The notes under the pieces were generated by a model, which saw nothing but the letters and a program-made list of their open reading frames with translations, had not been told where the DNA came from and made no database searches. Positions 1 to 4,221 of a stretch of 6,449 nucleotides of DNA are shown here, piece by piece (the stretch's first letter is position 1; every line of letters starts with the position of its first letter). A program made the position numbers and the translations under genes. The DNA comes from JBLYYQ01 sp048550035 (GTDB taxonomy: Bacteria > Nitrospinota_A > UBA7883 > JBLYYQ01): assembly GCA_048550035.1 (NCBI GenBank), contig JBLYYQ010000001.1, positions 1 through 6,449 on the forward strand. Reading direction: 5' to 3'.

Positions 1-433
1 CACCTGCCTGAACAACCGCAGCCTTCAGTTTGTCCAGTGGTTCCTGAGGGATAGTCATTATCCCTACCTGTTCAAGCTCGTTTATAATCCCTAGCATAAT
101 TGAGTCGTCTGATTGATCCTTTAGATTAGATAAAATCTTAAGCGCAGAGTGATCAAGGTTCTTATTGAGATGCAATTCTTGTTTTTCAACTTTACCTGCA
201 AATAGAACTTTTTTGATACTGTTTGATTTTAACAAATTTATACTCATCTCAACTTCAAGCAGATTTATCTGATGAACATTATCGGTTACAGACTTGAACT
301 GATCGAAGCTCTCTTTGTCAAAAGTGATTACTAATAAGCTTTTATTTAACTCTAATAGTTTCTTGGCTATAACAATAGGGAGCTTACCTCTCCCTGCAAT
401 TAATCCTATTGAATCTTCCGTCTCTTCCTTCAT
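1..433 (-). CDS. lpxI: LpxI, UDP-2,3-diacylglucosamine pyrophosphatase (3' end outside window)
   Basis: LpxI (formerly DUF1009) hydrolyses UDP-2,3-diacylglucosamine to lipid X and UMP at the cytoplasmic face of the inner membrane. It is an unrelated replacement for LpxH. The frame reads from an ATG at 433 to the window edge, giving 144 complete codons of a protein normally near 270-280 residues. Signs of the family are the N-terminal SIGLIAGRGKLPIVIAKK (8-25), the segment VLFAGKVEKQEL around residues 74-85, and a later stretch with paired Asp and LEQVGIMTI near 125-133. The usual first motif is GLIAGxGxLP; here x1 is Arg. The catalytic C-terminal half, including the Asp known from Caulobacter LpxI, lies outside. 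The ATG follows the oxidoreductase stop with no gap (TAAATG), and no good ribosome binding site is seen, so translational coupling is likely. lpxB would be expected next. Confidence 0.88.
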   Translation of the reverse strand, partial: MKEETEDSIGLIAGRGKLPIVIAKKLLELNKSLLVITFDKESFDQFKSVTDNVHQINLLEVEMSINLLKSNSIKKVLFAGKVEKQELHLNKNLDHSALKILSNLKDQSDDSIMLGIINELEQVGIMTIPQEPLDKLKAAVVQAG

Positions 434-1411
434 TTACCGAAATTTGTTTTCTATATGTTCAATCTTCTCTAATACCGATAGGGCAACTTTTAATGATCGA
501 AGTTCATTTTCAACGGAAGTATTCCGCTCTTTATTATATATCGCACAATCTACCAGATGTCGTAGCTCAAGCTTTAGAGGGTTATCCCTATGTACAAAAA
601 TACGTTCAATTACCTGTTCTTGACGATACTTTAATTCCGCTGCCTGCATCTCATGCACTGTTGTCGCATTCCGATGGACGAGTATATTTTGATATGCAAA
701 ATCAAGTACAATATATGCCTCCTTTTGCGTAATCGACATTGTTCGAACCTTCTCTTGAGTCATCCTCCTTGCAATTAGGTTAGCAATACATCCATTCTCA
801 AATAGAAACTGTACGTTGGCAACATCCTCTTTATCGGTCTCAATGGCACTACTAAACCCGTGAATACTCTTGATATCAGAATCAATCAGGTTTAGTAAAA
901 TATCAATATCATGAATTAAAAGATCAAGAATTACTCCATCTTGTACCCTAGGATCAAATGGACCCATCCTTCTCATTTCAATTATGAGAGGATTATGCAC
1001 AACCTTTTTTAACTCTTGAACTGCACCATTAAATCTTTCTATATGACCTACATGTAATTCTAAGTTTAATTGCTTCGCTAACTTAAAGAGCGATTCGGCT
1101 GCTTCTAAATTATCTGTGATCGGTTTTTCAACTAAAACATGTACTTTTGCCTCTAAACAGTATTTGGCAATCTCATAGTGAAGTCTAGTTGGAGTTGCAA
1201 TCGAAACTATATCGACAAGATCCAATAGCTCATCAATACTCTGACAAGATCTCGACCTGAATTTCTTGGCAACCTCGCTACATAACAGCTGGTCTGTATC
1301 AAATACTCCTGCCAGAGTTACATTTTGCATCTCTGCATAGGCTCCGGCATGATATTGACCCATCCTACCTACTCCTATAACTCCAACTGCTGCATCTTTC
1401 CTATCTATCAT
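434..1411 (-). CDS. Gfo/Idh/MocA oxidoreductase, GnnA-like (possible UDP-GlcNAc 3-dehydrogenase)
   Basis: The fold is a Gfo/Idh/MocA NAD(P)-dependent sugar oxidoreductase of 325 residues. A Rossmann motif GVIGVGRMG lies at 10-18, the EKP motif with its probable catalytic Lys at 95-97 and GHIERFN at 122-128. The segment LDLLIHDID, with the likely Asp163/His167 pair, follows near residue 162, and then an alpha/beta C-terminal domain. The same family sits between lpxA and lpxB in Acidithiobacillus ferrooxidans, where GnnA oxidises the 3-OH of UDP-GlcNAc for transamination by GnnB; similar genes occur in many deltaproteobacterial lpx operons. The specific reaction is therefore inferred from context and family, and no gnnB is in view. 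The start is uncertain: the ATG at 1411 is chosen, while an in-frame TTG at 1423 directly after the lpxA stop would add four residues. The stop directly abuts the lpxI ATG. It could instead act on another UDP-sugar. Confidence 0.85.
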   Translation of the reverse strand: MIDRKDAAVGVIGVGRMGQYHAGAYAEMQNVTLAGVFDTDQLLCSEVAKKFRSRSCQSIDELLDLVDIVSIATPTRLHYEIAKYCLEAKVHVLVEKPITDNLEAAESLFKLAKQLNLELHVGHIERFNGAVQELKKVVHNPLIIEMRRMGPFDPRVQDGVILDLLIHDIDILLNLIDSDIKSIHGFSSAIETDKEDVANVQFLFENGCIANLIARRMTQEKVRTMSITQKEAYIVLDFAYQNILVHRNATTVHEMQAAELKYRQEQVIERIFVHRDNPLKLELRHLVDCAIYNKERNTSVENELRSLKVALSVLEKIEHIENKFR

Positions 1412-1423
1412 ACAAGCGACCAA

Positions 1424-2197
1424 TCATCCTATTAAATATGTACGTTTAGAACCTTGTAAAAAATCTAACATACTTTTAATCGGACCGTTAGAATCTAGTA
1501 AGCTCTTTATTTTTGTAACTGCGTCAGGGAGCGGAAGTTTACTCTTAACTAAAACTTTATATGCTCGCTTAATATTTGTTATATCGGCACTTGAATAGTT
1601 ATGCCTTCTTAATCCAACACTATTGATACTAACAGGTTTGCCTACATGGCTTATCAAAAAAAATGGGATAACATCTCTACTAATCAGCGCTCCTCCTGCA
1701 ACCATTGCTAACATCCCGACTCTTGTATGTTGATGAAAGAGTGCATTGGCTCCTATAACTGCATAATCATCAATCACCACATGTCCTCCTAAGCCTGCCA
1801 ATGAACTTAAAATAATTTCACGCCCTAACTTGCAATCATGACCTATATGCGTTTGGCTCATGATAAAAGAGTTTGAGCCTATCTTTGTAATACCACCATC
1901 TATCATTGAACGATGTATTACCACATGCTCTCTAATTATAACGCCATCTTCTATAATAACAGATGAATTGATATCAGCAATATTTACAACCTGGGCATCG
2001 CCACCTATACAAGAAAATGATCCAATGACAACATCATTACCTATCTTAGAATGATCTATTATCGTATGGGCTCCTACTTTGCTCCTATCGCCAATTGATA
2101 CATTATCCTTAATAATTGCAAATGGTTCAACAATAACATCAACTCCCAATGAAGCGTTTGGACTAACAATAGCACCCCTATCGATCTTGCATGACAT
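1424..2197 (-). CDS. lpxA: LpxA, acyl-ACP--UDP-N-acetylglucosamine O-acyltransferase
   Basis: LpxA performs the first step of lipid A synthesis, moving a 3-hydroxyacyl chain from ACP to position 3 of UDP-GlcNAc (or UDP-GlcNAc3N where GnnA/GnnB exist). The 257 residues are of normal length. Residues 1-190 form the hexapeptide left-handed helix and 203-257 the C-terminal helical domain. The catalytic base is H120 in THIGHDC (E. coli H125); H117, H139 and H155 match E. coli H122, H144 and H160. G168 falls at the acyl-ruler position (E. coli G173). The protein is divergent elsewhere: the nearly invariant QDLKY (E. coli 73-77) reads QVVNI at 69-73, HQFC is HQHT, and the usual RR pair before the C-terminal domain is RH (198-199). 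Position in the operon still argues strongly for LpxA. The ATG is 11 bases after the fabZ stop with only a weak upstream AGG. Confidence 0.93.
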   Translation of the reverse strand: MSCKIDRGAIVSPNASLGVDVIVEPFAIIKDNVSIGDRSKVGAHTIIDHSKIGNDVVIGSFSCIGGDAQVVNIADINSSVIIEDGVIIREHVVIHRSMIDGGITKIGSNSFIMSQTHIGHDCKLGREIILSSLAGLGGHVVIDDYAVIGANALFHQHTRVGMLAMVAGGALISRDVIPFFLISHVGKPVSINSVGLRRHNYSSADITNIKRAYKVLVKSKLPLPDAVTKIKSLLDSNGPIKSMLDFLQGSKRTYLIG

Positions 2198-2208
2198 TTG
2201 GGAGTTAC

Positions 2209-2634
2209 CTATTTACAAAAAGATGACAGCTCTGCTTGACATACTATTTCACCATCAACAGTTGCAACTCCTGCTACTTTGCAAAATCTATTTCGTGCCT
2301 TTAATGCAGTGATAGTAAGGGTAAGCTCATCACCTGGATTGACTATCTGTTTGAAGCGAACTTTATCGACACTGGCTAAATAATATATATTATCTTCTTG
2401 ATTGTCCCTTTTATATTTTGCTAAAACTACTGCCGCTTGAGCTAGTGCCTCTATTGTCAACACCCCTGGGAAAACAGGGTTGCCAGGAAAGTGACCAGCA
2501 AAAAAATATTCATCGGCTCTAACTTTTCTTTTACCTACTGCTCGCTTGCCAGCTTCTATCTCAACAATTCTATCTATCATTAAAAATGGTTCACGGTGTG
2601 GCAGATATTCTTTAATCTGTTCTAGGCTTAACAT
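2209..2634 (-). CDS. fabZ: FabZ, 3-hydroxyacyl-ACP dehydratase
   Basis: FabZ dehydrates 3-hydroxyacyl-ACP to trans-2-enoyl-ACP in fatty acid elongation. It competes with LpxA and LpxD for 3-hydroxyacyl-ACP, which explains its usual place in the lipid A operon. The 141-residue single hot-dog-fold protein is of normal length. The N-terminus shows the family pattern LPHREPFLMIDRI (11-23). The active-site segment GHFPGNPVFPGVLTIEALAQ (47-66) carries the catalytic His48 and Glu62, and FKQIVNPGDEL occurs about residues 94-104. The start codon lies within the end of lpxD (shared ATGTTAA, 7 bases), which favours translational coupling. A plausible AAGGGAG ribosome binding site sits at 2646-2652, 11 bases upstream, a rather long spacing. 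No missing residue or frameshift was seen. Confidence 0.97.
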   Translation of the reverse strand: MLSLEQIKEYLPHREPFLMIDRIVEIEAGKRAVGKRKVRADEYFFAGHFPGNPVFPGVLTIEALAQAAVVLAKYKRDNQEDNIYYLASVDKVRFKQIVNPGDELTLTITALKARNRFCKVAGVATVDGEIVCQAELSSFCK

Positions 2635-3653
2635 TTGTTATCTAGCTCCCTTAGTTTTTTTTCTATCAATTTAATCTTTGCATCTAATTTACTTACACTT
2701 TTACCTGCAAGTAAAAATCTCTTAAACTCCATATGCTTCATCGCATATGGACCACTGTAAATACCAGCTTCAGTAATGTCGCTTATAACATTACTGCTAC
2801 CTGTTATCTTAGCATCTGCACAAATAGTAACACCACTACTAACACCAGCCATACCACCAATCTGAACATTGTCACCAATCGTAGCAGAACCTCCAACACC
2901 GGAACAACCTGCAATTATTACATTCTTGCCAATCTTAACATTATGAGCTATATGAACTTGGTTATCGAGCTTGCTATGCTCCATTATTAGCGTTGAGCCA
3001 AATGTTCCTCGATCTATCGTTGCTGATGCTCCAATCTCTACATGATCTCTGATGACTACATTACCTTTATGTCCTATCTTGTAAGGCTTATTATCTTGAC
3101 CTGAGGTGTAGGCAAAACCGTCTGAACCTATCACGCTACTGGCATGTATTATAACATTCGATCCGATCTCGCTACCGTTTTGAACAACCACATTAGGATA
3201 GAGGGTACTATTTGATCCTACCTTGCAATTAGCATCAATCTTAACACCACCAAATAAAATGGCACCATCACCAATCTGAACATTATCACCAATAATAGAA
3301 AATTCGCCTATATAAGCAGATGGTGAAACTTTTGCAGATGGTGAAACTTTTGCCTCTTTATCAATCCCTGGAGATGGTAATTTAGGTGGCTCTAGAAGCT
3401 TTTGCGCCATCGCACAAACCAACATCGGGTTTGAGGTTGTAATTGTTGCAAAATCATATTCGCCTCGATCCTTTTCTAATGCAACAACAGTTGCATTGCT
3501 CGATAATAGCGTTGATTTAGAAACTCGACCTTCTATGTAAAATGAGAGATCTCCACTCTTCGCTCTATCTAGCGATTCAACACTATTAACGATTAAGTCA
3601 GCTGATCCATTAAATGGTAGTCCTAATTTATCTGCCAACTCTTTAAGACGCAT
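2628..3653 (-). CDS. lpxD: LpxD, UDP-3-O-(3-hydroxyacyl)glucosamine N-acyltransferase
   Basis: LpxD transfers a 3-hydroxyacyl chain from ACP to the 2-amino group of the UDP-3-acyl-glucosamine made by LpxA and LpxC; it is a cytoplasmic homotrimer. The 341 residues equal the usual length. Residues 1-95 form the N-terminal uridine-binding domain. Residues about 96-295 are a left-handed beta-helix of hexapeptide repeats, including the IGSDGF segment at 175-180. Residues 305-340 are C-terminal helices ending in a Lys-rich helix. The catalytic His is H237 in VHIAHNVKIG, matching E. coli H239. In the nucleotide-binding segment the usual F-x-x-N-P-x-Y pattern reads FYIEGRV (38-44), so the Phe is kept while the Asn and Tyr are replaced. 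An 18-bp tandem repeat encodes AKVSPS twice at 101-112. The ATG lies 11 bases after the ompH stop with AAGGGG upstream; the end overlaps fabZ by 7 bases. Confidence 0.96.
   Translation of the reverse strand: MRLKELADKLGLPFNGSADLIVNSVESLDRAKSGDLSFYIEGRVSKSTLLSSNATVVALEKDRGEYDFATITTSNPMLVCAMAQKLLEPPKLPSPGIDKEAKVSPSAKVSPSAYIGEFSIIGDNVQIGDGAILFGGVKIDANCKVGSNSTLYPNVVVQNGSEIGSNVIIHASSVIGSDGFAYTSGQDNKPYKIGHKGNVVIRDHVEIGASATIDRGTFGSTLIMEHSKLDNQVHIAHNVKIGKNVIIAGCSGVGGSATIGDNVQIGGMAGVSSGVTICADAKITGSSNVISDITEAGIYSGPYAMKHMEFKRFLLAGKSVSKLDAKIKLIEKKLRELDNKC
2646..2652 (-). promoter_or_regulatory. Probable Shine-Dalgarno site of fabZ
   Basis: AAGGGAG on the minus strand lies within the last codons of lpxD, 11 bases before the fabZ ATG. 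The spacing is long, so coupling through the lpxD-fabZ overlap probably contributes as well. Confidence 0.4.
2855..2879. repeat. Dispersed 25-bp repeat in lpxD, copy 1 (second copy at 3269-3293)
   Basis: This 25-base stretch matches 3269-3293 with a single mismatch (position 2871 against 3285). Both encode IGDNVQIG, at LpxD residues 259-266 and 121-128. The copies are 414 bases apart, exactly 23 units of 18 bases, so they are in register with the hexapeptide repeat. Confidence 0.75.
3269..3293. repeat. Dispersed 25-bp repeat in lpxD, copy 2 (first copy at 2855-2879)
   Basis: This partner of the repeat at 2855-2879 encodes IGDNVQIG at LpxD residues 121-128. It differs only in a synonymous GAT/GAC third base. 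Confidence 0.75.
3316..3351. repeat. Exact 18-bp tandem duplication inside lpxD
   Basis: The plus-strand unit gcagatggtgaaactttt occurs twice back to back (3316-3333 and 3334-3351) with no mismatch. It is in frame and encodes AKVSPS twice, one hexapeptide coil each, at the entrance to the LpxD beta-helix (residues 101-112). Identity of every codon, including third positions, suggests recent duplication or homogenisation rather than independently evolved hexapeptides. Confidence 0.9.
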
Positions 3654-3657
3654 TTAA

Positions 3658-3663
3658 CCCCTT
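3658..3663 (-). promoter_or_regulatory. Shine-Dalgarno site of lpxD
   Basis: AAGGGG on the minus strand lies 4 bases before the lpxD ATG, inside the 11-base gap after the ompH stop. The AAGG part has a usable 6-base spacing. It supports the ATG at 3653. Confidence 0.55.
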
Positions 3664-3664
3664 A

Positions 3665-4219
3665 TTACTTCTGATCTAGCAATTTTATAATATCATCTGT
3701 TACATCTATGGAATCGTCAAGATAGAGAATAACCGGATTCCCAATAGAAGGTGTTGCACCTTTTTCAAGAATAATATGATATTTGTGTTTCTTGGCATAA
3801 TCCTTAATTACACTACTGATCTCACCGAATATAACTTTCATCTTTTCAGCTTGAGTTGAGCGCAGTGATGATTGCAAATCCTCTTGCTCTAGTGCTAGCT
3901 CTCGCTCTTTACGTTTTAGCTGACCCTCTTTTAGTACTAATTTATCGCTTGAAAGAGTACGACGGCTCTCTGTTAACTCACTTTGCATTTTCAGCAGTTC
4001 TGCCTTCATCTTTTCAAGTTTAGATTTACTACTATCAAATTTCAGTTGTAACTCTTTTTGCGCTTTCTTAGCTTTCTTAGAATTTATTAAAACCTTCTGC
4101 AGGTCCACTCCACCTATCTTCTCTGCAAATGCTAGCTCGGTATTAGCAAAAAATGTTAACATCATAAATAGTGTTACTCCAACTACTGCTACAGTTTTAC
4201 TAAAATATCGATTAGCCAT
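3665..4219 (-). CDS. skp: OmpH/Skp-family periplasmic chaperone
   Basis: Skp/OmpH is a trimeric, jellyfish-shaped periplasmic chaperone that holds unfolded outer-membrane proteins between the Sec translocon and BAM. The 184-residue product starts with a clear signal peptide: basic MANRYFSK, a hydrophobic core at about 9-26, and a likely cleavage after AFA at residue 32. The mature protein opens with a short strand (KIGGVDLQKVL), continues as a long Lys/Glu-rich coiled coil at about 48-140, and closes with strand KYHIILEKG and the typical tail VTDDIIKLLDQK. Size and layout match the family. Sequence conservation in this family is low, so the call rests on architecture plus position between bamA and lpxD. 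The ATG is 2 bases after the bamA stop and has a strong GGAGGAG ribosome binding site within the end of bamA, supporting this start. Confidence 0.94.
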   Translation of the reverse strand: MANRYFSKTVAVVGVTLFMMLTFFANTELAFAEKIGGVDLQKVLINSKKAKKAQKELQLKFDSSKSKLEKMKAELLKMQSELTESRRTLSSDKLVLKEGQLKRKERELALEQEDLQSSLRSTQAEKMKVIFGEISSVIKDYAKKHKYHIILEKGATPSIGNPVILYLDDSIDVTDDIIKLLDQK

Positions 4220-4221
4220 AA

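Noticed and set aside
315..732. Two overlapping plus-strand open frames of about 100 codons
   Set aside because: They lie opposite the convincing lpxI and oxidoreductase coding sequences, show no recognisable domain, and have the low-complexity Ser/Phe-rich look of antisense frames.
1860..2312. Plus-strand open frames opposite lpxA and fabZ
   Set aside because: Their Ile/Thr/Ser-rich translations mirror the hexapeptide codons on the other strand; no ribosome binding site or family motif was seen.
2655..2662. Run of eight A residues (minus strand) near the end of lpxD as a slippage site
   Set aside because: A slip would alter only the last few residues before a nearby stop, and the frame reads normally to the fabZ overlap. 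A similar eight-base run in lpxA (1656-1663) also leaves an intact frame. Such runs are expected in AT-rich DNA.
2733..2990. Plus-strand frame rich in Asn and Thr opposite lpxD
   Set aside because: The Asn/Thr richness is the reverse reading of the Gly/Ile/Val hexapeptide repeats of LpxD, so it is a shadow rather than a gene.
2628..3653. The hexapeptide protein in the first position being a second LpxA instead of LpxD
   Set aside because: It has the N-terminal uridine-binding domain, the GSDGF segment and the HIAHNV catalytic motif of LpxD at the full 341-residue length.
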